Part shown: piece by piece, positions 1-7,242 of the stretch
How positions within the stretch are numbered: the first letter of the stretch is position 1
How the letters are laid out: each line of letters begins with the position of its first letter
Made by a program: the position numbers and the translations under genes
The notes under the pieces: generated by a model
Told to the model about the DNA's origin: nothing
What the model saw: the letters and a program-made list of their open reading frames with translations, nothing else
Database searches by the model: none
Assembly (NCBI RefSeq): GCF_023667495.1
Contig: NZ_JAMOZL010000007.1
Coordinates: forward strand, 248,001 to 312,000
Length of the DNA: 64,000 bases
Source of the DNA: Dyadobacter sp. MSC1_007
Lineage (GTDB): Bacteria; Bacteroidota; Bacteroidia; Cytophagales; Spirosomataceae
Direction: 5' to 3'

Positions 1-2
1 AT

Positions 3-1040
3 CCGCTGGAAACCATTCCCATTCCGGACAATGGACGATACCGGCTGCACAATGAAATGGATGATTGCATTGTGTGCGATAAGTGTGCAAAAGTATGTCC
101 TGTTGATTGCATTGAAATAGAGCCTATCAAGGCTGTGGAGGAAGTTGGACGCGCCTCGGACGGTTCACCGATCCGGTTGTATGCGGCCAAATTCGATATA
201 GATATGGCCAAATGCTGCTACTGCGGCCTTTGTACGACGGTATGTCCCACGGAATGTCTGACAATGACCAAGACTTTCGATTATAGCGAAGTGGATGTCA
301 GGGATATGGTTTACAATTACGGAAACCTTACACCAGCGCAGGCAGAGGAGAAAAAGCAGTTGCTCGAACAATTCCAGAAAGAGAAGGAAGCGCTTAAAGC
401 GGCTGCAAAACCGGCCGTCACCCAGGAAGCTCCCGCACAAGCGCCAACCCGACCTACTTTCAAGCCAACAATCAAACCAAAGCAAACTGAAATAGAGGTT
501 AAGACAGAGGCGCCGGTTGAAGAAACCAGAGCCGAAGCTACAAAACCAGCTGCCAAACCTGCATTTAGGCCTACATTAAAGCCAAAAGCAGTTTCTGATG
601 AGAATGGGGAAAAACCGGCGGCTGAGACGCCGGCAGAACCGATACCAGCTGCGAAACCTGCATTCAGGCCTACATTAAAGCCAAAAGTAGTTGCTGATGA
701 GGATGTGGAAAAGCCGGTTGCTGAAACGCCAACGGAATCTGCACCTCCGGAGCCCGCGCCAGTTGCTAAACCTGCATTTAGGCCGACGATGAAGCCGAAG
801 GTTGTTCCTGATGAAAATGTAGAAAAGCCGGTTGCTGAAACACCTACGGAATCTGCACCTTCGGAGCCCGCGCCAGTTGCTAAACCTGCATTCCGGCCGA
901 CAATGAAACCGAAGGTTGTTCCCGCAGAAAACGCGAAAAAACCAGAAGCCGAAACACCGATAGACTCGGCACCAACGGAGTCGAAGCCCGAAGCCAAACC
1001 CGCATTCCGGCCAACAATGAAACCTAAGCCAAAAGAATAG
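3..1040 (+). CDS. nuoI: NADH-quinone oxidoreductase subunit I, repeat-tailed (5' truncated)
   Basis: Iron-sulfur subunit of a complex I-type enzyme. The reading frame is open to the window's left edge, and the residues before the first in-frame ATG (position 57), ending YRLHNE, match the NuoI family, so the true start lies upstream. Two 4Fe-4S ferredoxin motifs are visible: CIVCDKCAKVCP near the start and CCYCGLCTTVCP about 45 residues later. Such clusters pass electrons towards the quinone site. After a charged helical linker, the last ~200 residues are a Pro/Lys/Glu-rich tail with repeated KPAFRPT(L/M)KPK units. Ordinary NuoI proteins (about 150-200 aa) lack this, and the other NuoI of this window (34837-35430) does not have it. 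nuoJ follows after 20 bp. Family assignment is secure; the function of the tail is unknown. Confidence 0.93.
   Translation, partial: PLETIPIPDNGRYRLHNEMDDCIVCDKCAKVCPVDCIEIEPIKAVEEVGRASDGSPIRLYAAKFDIDMAKCCYCGLCTTVCPTECLTMTKTFDYSEVDVRDMVYNYGNLTPAQAEEKKQLLEQFQKEKEALKAAAKPAVTQEAPAQAPTRPTFKPTIKPKQTEIEVKTEAPVEETRAEATKPAAKPAFRPTLKPKAVSDENGEKPAAETPAEPIPAAKPAFRPTLKPKVVADEDVEKPVAETPTESAPPEPAPVAKPAFRPTMKPKVVPDENVEKPVAETPTESAPSEPAPVAKPAFRPTMKPKVVPAENAKKPEAETPIDSAPTESKPEAKPAFRPTMKPKPKE
547..1037 (+). repeat. In-frame tandem repeats in the nuoI tail
   Basis: Four full copies and one partial copy of a unit of about 33-38 codons (roughly 100-114 bp). Each begins AKPAFRPT(L/M)KPK and continues with an acidic stretch and a KPxAETPxES segment. 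A degenerate copy (RPTFKPTIKPK) precedes them. The middle two copies are almost identical, which suggests recent expansion by slippage or unequal recombination. The encoded sequence is low-complexity and probably disordered. Confidence 0.9.
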
Positions 1041-1060
1041 CGGTCGATACACCACCTGAT

Positions 1061-1582
1061 ATGGAAGCAATCGTTTTTTACATATTTTCGGCGTTGACGC
1101 TTGTTGCCGCTCTCGTCATTCTTTTTTCAAAGAACCTTATTTATGCTGCGTTTTCATTGTTTGTTGCGTTTTTAGGCGTGGCTGCATTGTATGTCCTTGC
1201 CGGAGCTGATTTTTTGGGCGTTTCCCAGATCATGATCTATGTCGGGGGCATTCTCGTCCTGCTGATATTTGGTATTATGTTGACACAGAAAGGCGAAAAA
1301 AGTGACGATTCAAGCAGGCATAATCGTGTGGAGGTGTTGATGAGCCGGGGAATCTGGGGAACTTTGATAGGGGCAGGGCTATTTGTCTTCCTGGTTAAAA
1401 TTATCCTGTCTTCTGATTTCAAACTGGCCGGAGAGGTCAATAGCAGCAAATCCACTATCAAAACTATTGGGGTTGAATTGATGACAAGTCACTTGTTACC
1501 TTTCGAAATTGCTGCAATTTTACTGCTGGTAGCGCTCGTGGGTGCTGCATATCTCGCATTGAACCGTAATCCAGCGTCATGA
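1061..1582 (+). CDS. nuoJ: NADH-quinone oxidoreductase subunit J
   Basis: Membrane subunit of complex I (173 aa) with about five hydrophobic helices. The segment QIMIYVGGILVLLIFGIML is the conserved NuoJ/NdhG third helix. It lies 20 bp after nuoI and overlaps nuoK by 4 bp (ATGA), so translation is probably coupled. It is clearly diverged from the second NuoJ of the window (34285-34803), with a longer loop between helices 3 and 4, so this locus is a separate complex I lineage and not a recent duplicate. Confidence 0.95.
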   Translation: MEAIVFYIFSALTLVAALVILFSKNLIYAAFSLFVAFLGVAALYVLAGADFLGVSQIMIYVGGILVLLIFGIMLTQKGEKSDDSSRHNRVEVLMSRGIWGTLIGAGLFVFLVKIILSSDFKLAGEVNSSKSTIKTIGVELMTSHLLPFEIAAILLLVALVGAAYLALNRNPAS

Positions 1583-1890
1583 CCTCCATTCCAATACAAT
1601 ATTACCTGATCGTAGCAGCTGCATTGTTTTGCATTGGGCTGGCGGTGGCCATCACCAAACGCCACTTTATCGGCATGCTCCTCGGCATCGAACTGATGCT
1701 GAATGCTGTTAATATCAATCTCGTGGCTTTCAGTCGGCATGACCCGGAGAAGCTTAGCGGTCAGCTTTTTGCTTTGTTTGTGATTGTAGTGGCGGCCGCC
1801 GAAGTGACAGTAGCGCTGGCGATCGTGCTTCGGGTGTACAGCCGTTTTAAAACCGTTGACCCGGATAAGGTAAGTGAGTTGAAGAAGTAG
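1579..1890 (+). CDS. nuoK: NADH-quinone oxidoreductase subunit K
   Basis: Small membrane subunit of complex I (103 aa, usual length about 100). Three hydrophobic helices are visible. Acidic residues sit within the membrane segments: GIELMLNAVNINLVAF in helix 2 and AAAEVTVALAI in helix 3, the conserved glutamates of the proton path in NuoK/MrpC proteins. The start overlaps the nuoJ stop. In most nuo operons nuoL follows; here the next gene is an unrelated transporter, so L, M and N must be encoded upstream of the window or elsewhere. Confidence 0.95.
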   Translation: MTSIPIQYYLIVAAALFCIGLAVAITKRHFIGMLLGIELMLNAVNINLVAFSRHDPEKLSGQLFALFVIVVAAAEVTVALAIVLRVYSRFKTVDPDKVSELKK

Positions 1891-1944
1891 AAGGAAGTCC
1901 GGGAGGTTTGATATAACTTCGCTAAAAATGATCTTCTTTCTTCG

Positions 1945-2391
1945 ATGAACTGGATTTTCCTAATTTTTGCTTTTCTGATCGGCATCAGCAATGCCGTCCA
2001 ATCGGGAGTTAATACACAGCTCCGGGAGTCTATCAACAATCCCATTCTGGCAGCAATGACGTCTTTTTTCGTCGGACTCGTCGTGCTGTCGATCGCATTT
2101 GCCTGTTTTAATCAAAACCCAATTCCCTCAATAACTGACCTGAAGCAGGTTTCCTGGACGCGCTTTATGGGCGGTGTGCTCGGAGCGTTTTACGTCATTA
2201 CCGTCATTTTTATCGTCCGTAATATTGGCCCGGCCAATATGATGTGCCTTGTGATCGCCGGGCAAATGGTAACTGTAATGACGATCGATCATTTCGGTTT
2301 TCAGGGCTTTGCTGTGCACCATATGAATCTTCCACGCATTGCCGGCACGGTTCTCCTCATAGCCGGAGTTTACCTTATCCTGAAAAATTAA
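1945..2391 (+). CDS. DMT-superfamily transporter, YdcZ (DUF606) type
   Basis: Small integral membrane protein of 148 aa with about five predicted helices. The opening IFAFLIGISNAVQSGVNTQLRE and the centre GGVLGAFYVITVIFI...GPANMMCLVIAGQM resemble the DUF606/YdcZ family, five-helix half-size members of the drug/metabolite transporter superfamily. Its substrate is unknown. It lies 54 bp downstream of nuoK on the same strand, and a hairpin follows it. Nothing links it functionally to complex I. Confidence 0.82.
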   Translation: MNWIFLIFAFLIGISNAVQSGVNTQLRESINNPILAAMTSFFVGLVVLSIAFACFNQNPIPSITDLKQVSWTRFMGGVLGAFYVITVIFIVRNIGPANMMCLVIAGQMVTVMTIDHFGFQGFAVHHMNLPRIAGTVLLIAGVYLILKN

Positions 2392-2393
2392 GG

Positions 2394-2433
2394 CATAAAA
2401 AAGCGGCAATCCGGATGAATTGCCACTTTTATG
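2394..2433. terminator. Probable bidirectional terminator
   Basis: Imperfect hairpin between two convergent genes. The core GGCAAT/ATTGCC is extended by an A-rich arm on the left and a complementary CTTTTATG on the right, with one mismatch and a small bulge. The flanking A and T runs would let it act in both directions. Confidence 0.6.
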
Positions 2434-2450
2434 TGCTTCTAACGATATCG

Positions 2451-2963
2451 TCAAGGTATTTTGTTGAATACAAAAAGGTCTACAAAAACCCATTTGTTAT
2501 TCTCCATTTTACCGCGCTGGATTACCAGTTGGGTTTGAGAGCGTCTTTCGTAGATAATCCTCACTGAAACGTCGTCTTTTTCAAACAGCGCCTGGTTCTT
2601 TTTAGCTTCAATGAAGTTGTAGCGGTCTGCCACTTCTTTTTCTTCCAATGAGATCATGCCTGGCTTGAAATGCTTCACCATGGCCACAGGGCCTTTTTCT
2701 GTTTGCTCAAAAGCGAAAAGTTCGTAAAGCGCAGGCTTGTCGTCTTTGGTCATTCTGATGAATCCTACAATGCTGTTTCCGGCGGGCGCCGTCCAGGATG
2801 CTTCGATAGGGCCGCCATTATAGGTTCCCAACCAGCGTCCGTCCAGAAAGCTGAGGTCTTTCAGCGTGCCAGTGGATTGTGCATTGGCCCATGTTGCCGT
2901 CAAAAGCATTGCCAGTATCAGACAATTGTTTGTAAAGATTCGGATTTTGTTAAATCGGGTCAT
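2451..2963 (-). CDS. Secreted DUF6265 family protein
   Basis: Exported protein of 170 aa. The N-terminus has a basic start, a hydrophobic core and TWANAQS, a typical signal peptidase I site. The mature part begins LSFLDGRWLGTYNGGPIEASWT and continues with beta-rich segments (SIVGFIRM, ALYELFAFEQ, VRIIYERR). This fits the DUF6265 family, a lipocalin-like small beta barrel whose biochemical role is unknown. It is monocistronic and convergent with the upstream transporter gene. A binding role in the periplasm is plausible by fold only. Confidence 0.75.
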   Translation of the reverse strand: MTRFNKIRIFTNNCLILAMLLTATWANAQSTGTLKDLSFLDGRWLGTYNGGPIEASWTAPAGNSIVGFIRMTKDDKPALYELFAFEQTEKGPVAMVKHFKPGMISLEEKEVADRYNFIEAKKNQALFEKDDVSVRIIYERRSQTQLVIQRGKMENNKWVFVDLFVFNKIP

Positions 2964-3014
2964 TGAGATTTAGGTTGATTTGAGGCGGCAAGATAAATGA
3001 AATGCCAGTAAGTT

Positions 3015-4145
3015 TTATGAAATAAAGTCGAGGTAATTGTCGCGGTTGATAACCTGAAAGCTTGCCTCAGGGTAAGCGTTGGCAAATGCCACTGGAACCT
3101 TCGCACGATCTTCTTTCCATTTGAATTCATAAGCAGATAGTTGACCGTTTTCCATTTCCAGCCAGTCTATTTCTTGTTGGTCGTAGGTGCGCCAGAAATA
3201 ACAATCAACATGCCTTTTGGCATAAGTAAGTGTTTTCACCCTTTCACTGATCACATAGTTCTCCCAAAGTTCTCCGACATCCGTCCGCAGGGATAGTGGC
3301 TTGAAGTCGTTGATGATTGCATTTCTTACCCCGTTGTCATAAAAATACCAGCGGGTGCTTTTTGTTACTTCCTTGCGAAGGTTTTTGCTGAACCCGCCTA
3401 ATCGCCGTAAGATGAAAACTTTTGAAAGCAGGTCCAGGTACTTCTCAACCGTATTTTTGCTCAAATGCAAAGCCACTCCAAGCTCCTGCAACGATACTTC
3501 CTTTCCAGCTTGATAGGCGATCAGGCGAAGCAAGTCTTTTACCTTTTCAGCATTGCGTATGCCTTCAAAAGCGAGTATGTCTTTTAGCAGGTAGGAGTTG
3601 ACCAAATCTTTGAGGTAAGATTCTTTTTCCCGTGATGTTTCAAACTGAAATAATTCGGGATAACTGCCATATATCAGACGATCTTCCAAATGCTGCCTTG
3701 TTTCCAGGGCGTTCTCAAATGGTAAGAGTTCCTGTTGGGCAATTGGATACAGATTGTGAAAATATGCTCTTCCTGTGAGAGGTTCACCGGTTTGTTGGGC
3801 CAGGTCGAAAGCCGACGATCCGGTTGCTATTATCCGGATACCTTGTACATGGTCGACTATAAGTTTCAGTCTTTTACCGATATCCGGAATGGCCTGCGCT
3901 TCATCAATCACAATCAGGTCATAACCGGAAAAAATGCGTTTGTAATTGGCAATACTTGCCGGGGAAAGGAGATTTTGAGCGTCAATATCCTCGCCTTCCA
4001 GAACAAACACTCTGTAATGGGTATTCGCGATTATTTTTTGAACTAAAAAAGTTTTGCCAACCCGCCGGGTGCCAGTGATAACGTTTACTTTGTTAGGCTT
4101 CAGATGGTCAATTACTTGTTGATATAATAGGCGATTTATTTCCAT
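3015..4145 (-). CDS. AAA ATPase with DUF4143 C-terminal domain
   Basis: Predicted ATPase of about 376 aa. The N-terminal half holds Walker A (GTRRVGKTFL, about residues 26-35), Walker B (DLIVIDEAQ, near 80) and a sensor-like IIATGSSAFDL. A winged-helix-like segment (EVSLQELGVALHLSKNTVEKYL) precedes the DUF4143 region. Near the C-terminus, QQEIDWLE followed by AYEFKW matches the D...ExK pattern of PD-(D/E)XK nuclease folds, a feature described for this family. Function is not established. I use the ATG at 4145; a TTG at 4175 would add ten residues lying inside the 60-bp palindrome. The palindrome ends 5 bp before the ATG, so autoregulation or site-specific DNA binding is possible. The gene is monocistronic. 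Confidence 0.85.
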   Translation of the reverse strand: MEINRLLYQQVIDHLKPNKVNVITGTRRVGKTFLVQKIIANTHYRVFVLEGEDIDAQNLLSPASIANYKRIFSGYDLIVIDEAQAIPDIGKRLKLIVDHVQGIRIIATGSSAFDLAQQTGEPLTGRAYFHNLYPIAQQELLPFENALETRQHLEDRLIYGSYPELFQFETSREKESYLKDLVNSYLLKDILAFEGIRNAEKVKDLLRLIAYQAGKEVSLQELGVALHLSKNTVEKYLDLLSKVFILRRLGGFSKNLRKEVTKSTRWYFYDNGVRNAIINDFKPLSLRTDVGELWENYVISERVKTLTYAKRHVDCYFWRTYDQQEIDWLEMENGQLSAYEFKWKEDRAKVPVAFANAYPEASFQVINRDNYLDFIS

Positions 4146-4150
4146 AGCAT

Positions 4151-4210
4151 TAATTCCGTCATTATACTGACGCAATTTAGCTAAATTCCGTCAGTATAAT
4201 GACGGAATTA
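4151..4210. promoter_or_regulatory. 60-bp near-perfect palindrome upstream of DUF4143 ATPase
   Basis: Positions 4151-4172 and 4189-4210 are perfect 22-bp inverted repeats. The 16-bp centre (4173-4188) is itself the palindrome AATTTAGCTAAATT flanked by one C on each side, so all 60 bp are self-complementary except one C/C pair. Each arm holds an internal dyad CGTCA-N6-TGACG (4157-4172 and 4189-4204), 32 bp apart, about three helical turns. It covers positions -6 to -65 relative to the ATG at 4145. No T-run follows, so a terminator is unlikely. A double operator is the simplest reading. Confidence 0.85.
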
Positions 4211-4223
4211 ACATGAATTGGGC

Positions 4224-4256
4224 AAAAAAATAGCCGACCTGTTTTTCAAGTCGGCT
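4224..4256 (-). terminator. Intrinsic terminator of the purF-type gene
   Basis: On the minus strand AGCCGAC and GTCGGCT form a 7-bp stem around an 11-nt A-rich loop, followed by A and seven T. It lies 23 bp after the amidophosphoribosyltransferase stop and separates it from the DUF4143 ATPase gene. Confidence 0.8.
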
Positions 4257-4278
4257 GTCTTAAGAATTGAGAATCCAA

Positions 4279-6171
4279 TCAATAAGCTCTTTCCAGCTTA
4301 CCTTCGTAGGAATTGGCGAATGCTTTGTTTACTACTTTGTTTCCGCCTTGGGTTGGATAATTTCCGGTGAAATACCAGTCTCCCAAATGTCCAGGGCAAG
4401 CTTTGTGCAAGTTTTCAACTGTTTGGAAAACAACGGAAAGTTCCGCATTCAAATCTTTTGGACGGATAATCTCAGCGATTTTCTGAGAAATTTCTTCATC
4501 CGAGAACGGCTCATACAATGCCTTTACAAAGTTGGTATGATACGGATTGCGTGTTGCGATGGATGTAACGCTTTGAGTGTAAACGTCTTCCAGCATATAT
4601 TCCAGATCTCTTTCTTCAAGTAATTTGAGAACAGCGCGGAACGCCACAAAATCCTTCATTCTCGACATATCGATACCATAGCAATCCGGAAAACGAATTT
4701 GCGGCGCCGATGACGCTACTACAATCTTCTTCGGTTTAAGACGATCGAGCATCGTCAAAATGCTCTTTTCAAGCGTGGTACCACGGACAATGGAGTCATC
4801 AATGATCACGACGGTGTCTACATTTTTGCGAACTACCTCAAAAGTGGTATCGTACACACTCGAAACCATATCATCACGCAATGCGTCAGCAGTGATAAAG
4901 GTCCTCGATTTGACGTCTTTGGTTACGAGTTTTTCAATCCTCGGTCGGAATGACAATACCTTTTCCAAGTCGGATTCAAATAGAATGCCTTCCATAATCG
5001 CCTGTTTGCGCTTTTTAGAGAGATATTCTTCCAACCCTTCGATCATACCCAGGAATGCTGTTTCAGCTGTATTGGGTATGTAAGAGAAAATCGTATTTTC
5101 GAGGTCGTAATTGACTTCTTTAAGTATTTGCGGAATGAGCAGCTTGCCTAGTTGCTTGCGCTCATTATAAATATCCGGATCGGTGCCCCGTGAGAAGTAA
5201 ATGCGTTCGAAGCTGCATGACCGTTTTTCCAGGCGTGGCAAGATAGGGAATTCATTGAACTCGCCATTTTTGTCCACGATCAATGCCGAACCGGGTGTAA
5301 TTTCAGTGATCTGGTCGTAATCCACATTGAATGCAGCTTTGATCGCCTGCTTTTCAGATGCAACTACAACTACTTCATCGTCAGCATAGTAGAATGCAGG
5401 ACGAATGCCAGCCGGGTCGCGGATGACAAATGCCGCGCCATATCCTGTAAGCCCGCACATCGCATAACCGCCATCGAAATCACGGCATGATCTGTAAAGC
5501 AAACGAGGCAGGTCGATGTTGTCTTCTATGACGTCCGAAAGTGTAGGATTTTCATAGATTCCTTTGAAACGCTCAAACACCCGCTGGTTTTCTTCATCCA
5601 GGAAATGTCCAATTTTCTCCATCACAGTCACGGTATCCACTTTCTCTTTCGGATGCTGTCCCAAAGAAACCAGTTTACCGAACAATTCGTCCACATTGGT
5701 CATGTTGAAATTGCCCGCCATCACCAGGTTCCGGCTTCTCCAGTTGCTTTGGCGCAACATAGGATGGCAGTTTTCCACCTCATTGGTCCCATGCGTTCCA
5801 TAACGAAGATGTCCCAGCCAAACTTCTCCCGTAAATGCGAGATTTTCCTGCAACCACTGGCCATCTGAGGCGCGGTCACGGTTGTTTTTAAGGCCTTTGC
5901 GGAATTTCTTGTGAATTTTGGAGAAAATGTCCGTAAGTGGTTGAGGCTCTACGGACCTGTATCGGCTGATATAGCGTTTCCCGGGTGGGACGTCTATCTT
6001 GATATTGGCTACTCCGGCTCCGTCCTGGCCCCGGTTAACCTGTTTTTCCATCATTACCGAAAGCTTATGTACTGCGTACAGCGGCGTTTCGTACTTGTCG
6101 ATGTAGTATTGATAAGGCTTTCTAAGACGGATAAGTGCTATGCCGCACTCATGCTTAATGGCGTCGCTCAT
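4279..6171 (-). CDS. purF: Amidophosphoribosyltransferase (long form)
   Basis: First committed enzyme of purine synthesis, converting PRPP and glutamine to phosphoribosylamine. The glutaminase nucleophile is Cys9 (HECGIA), so the first eight residues form a short propeptide that is presumably removed. The N-terminal Ntn domain shows RGQDGAGVA and LGHLRYGTHG. The phosphoribosyltransferase domain carries the PRPP-binding motif TVVIIDDSIVRGTT near residue 455. At 630 aa it is longer than E. coli PurF (505 aa): there are insertions in the glutaminase half and a long C-terminal segment. This appears to be a long form seen in Bacteroidota. It is transcribed alone, divergently from recO, with a TACCTTTG -7 element at 6285-6278. 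Confidence 0.92.
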   Translation of the reverse strand: MSDAIKHECGIALIRLRKPYQYYIDKYETPLYAVHKLSVMMEKQVNRGQDGAGVANIKIDVPPGKRYISRYRSVEPQPLTDIFSKIHKKFRKGLKNNRDRASDGQWLQENLAFTGEVWLGHLRYGTHGTNEVENCHPMLRQSNWRSRNLVMAGNFNMTNVDELFGKLVSLGQHPKEKVDTVTVMEKIGHFLDEENQRVFERFKGIYENPTLSDVIEDNIDLPRLLYRSCRDFDGGYAMCGLTGYGAAFVIRDPAGIRPAFYYADDEVVVVASEKQAIKAAFNVDYDQITEITPGSALIVDKNGEFNEFPILPRLEKRSCSFERIYFSRGTDPDIYNERKQLGKLLIPQILKEVNYDLENTIFSYIPNTAETAFLGMIEGLEEYLSKKRKQAIMEGILFESDLEKVLSFRPRIEKLVTKDVKSRTFITADALRDDMVSSVYDTTFEVVRKNVDTVVIIDDSIVRGTTLEKSILTMLDRLKPKKIVVASSAPQIRFPDCYGIDMSRMKDFVAFRAVLKLLEERDLEYMLEDVYTQSVTSIATRNPYHTNFVKALYEPFSDEEISQKIAEIIRPKDLNAELSVVFQTVENLHKACPGHLGDWYFTGNYPTQGGNKVVNKAFANSYEGKLERAY

Positions 6172-6277
6172 AAGAAGAGTAATGCTTTAGAGATATTTTT
6201 GTTTGCTGGTATGCAAAGCGTATTCCCTGAATATTAGCTTAACGAATTTGTGTTCTTGTTTAGTTCGTTAATTCTTG

Positions 6278-6285
6278 CAAAGGTA
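6278..6285 (-). promoter_or_regulatory. Putative -7 element for purF
   Basis: TACCTTTG on the minus strand fits the Bacteroidota -7 box TAnnTTTG. A TTTG lies 24 bp further upstream (6310-6313), slightly beyond the usual spacing. The start codon is about 107 bp downstream. Confidence 0.45.
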
Positions 6286-6449
6286 CAAATCCTTTGGCTT
6301 AAAAAACTTCAAATCTTCCGATTTTTCGAAGAGCACATCCCCGCTATCCGTTCACCACTCAAGTTTTGTCCGGACAGCCTGACTTTATAAAAAATTAAAC
6401 TACAAATCTTTATAAACCATCACCTGACCATAGCTAACAGAAAGATAGT

Positions 6450-6457
6450 TATTTTTG
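6450..6457 (+). promoter_or_regulatory. Putative -7 element for recO
   Basis: TATTTTTG matches TAnnTTTG and lies 25 bp before the ATG chosen for recO. No clear -33 TTTG is present at the expected distance. Confidence 0.3.
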
Positions 6458-6481
6458 ATTAAATGGATATTAAAAATTACA

Positions 6482-7177
6482 ATGCTTCATAAAACCCGCG
6501 GTATCGCGCTCAGCTACATCCGCTACCGGGAATCTTCTATTATCGCGAAGATTTACACGGAAGCCTTTGGCATACAGACCTATATCGTAAACGGAGTCAG
6601 GAGCAGCAAGTCGAAAACCAACCGGATTGCATTATTTCAGCCCTTAACACTGTTAGATATGGTTGTGTACCACAAAAGCAAGGACGATACGATCCACCGG
6701 ATTTCGGAGCTCAAATGCTACGCGCCGTTCTTTACAATCCCTTTTGATGTATTAAAATCAGGCCTAGCATTGTTCATGACCGAGATTTTAGGAAAAGCTT
6801 TAAGAGAGGAAGAAAATAACGAGCCGCTCTTTCGGTTTATCGAGGAGTCGGTCATGCAGCTTGACCAGGCGGACCGGCATTTTGAGAACTTTCACATCCA
6901 ATTTCTAATGCAGCTGGCTCATTTTCTGGGTTTTGGAGTTGAAAACATCGCTGATCTAGAAAGAGAACTGAAAGACAATCACTATCCGAATTCTTCGGAC
7001 GCACAGGAGCACCGGGCTGCTGAACAACTCCTATTGAGCGATTATGGGCAAGCTATCTTGCTAGACAGGACGAGAAGGATCAATATTCTTGAAAAACTGA
7101 TTTTTTTCTACAAGATCCACATGGATAATCTTGGGGAGATCAAATCGCTGGAAGTATTGAGAGAAGTGCTACGCTGA
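6482..7177 (+). CDS. recO: DNA repair protein RecO
   Basis: RecO mediates loading of RecA on SSB-coated DNA in the RecFOR recombination pathway. The N-terminal OB fold is recognisable: MLHKTRGIALSYIRYRESS followed by KIYTEAFGIQTYIVNGVRSSKSK. The remaining ~150 residues are helical, as in the family; no C4 zinc site is visible, as in many homologues. I start at the ATG at 6482 (231 aa), because the upstream in-frame TTG at 6455 falls within the likely promoter and adds a non-conserved extension. It is a single gene, with its neighbour purF divergent. Confidence 0.9.
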   Translation: MLHKTRGIALSYIRYRESSIIAKIYTEAFGIQTYIVNGVRSSKSKTNRIALFQPLTLLDMVVYHKSKDDTIHRISELKCYAPFFTIPFDVLKSGLALFMTEILGKALREEENNEPLFRFIEESVMQLDQADRHFENFHIQFLMQLAHFLGFGVENIADLERELKDNHYPNSSDAQEHRAAEQLLLSDYGQAILLDRTRRINILEKLIFFYKIHMDNLGEIKSLEVLREVLR

Positions 7178-7242
7178 TGATTCCCAGTTGCACGTGGCAT
7201 AATTTTGATAACGTATAGGGTACTCACAAAAAATCTGTTGCA

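Larger units (their letters stand above)
6172..6481. other. Divergent intergenic region purF/recO
   Basis: AT-rich spacer of 310 bp between divergent genes. It contains Bacteroidota -7-like boxes for both directions (see separate entries) and no further ORF or strong hairpin that I can see. Confidence 0.6.

Noticed and set aside
317-997. Long minus-strand frame (226 codons) opposite the nuoI tail
   Set aside because: It is an antisense shadow of the low-complexity repeats; its product is Gly/Ser/Phe-rich with no known domain, and the nuoI reading is clearly the coding one.
547-1037. Could the short DNA repeats be a CRISPR-like or intergenic array?
   Set aside because: They are in-frame coding repeats of about 100-114 bp with no spacers and no cas genes nearby.
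4151-4210. The palindrome as a transcription terminator for purF
   Set aside because: The purF terminator is already at 4224-4256, and no T-run follows the palindrome on either strand.
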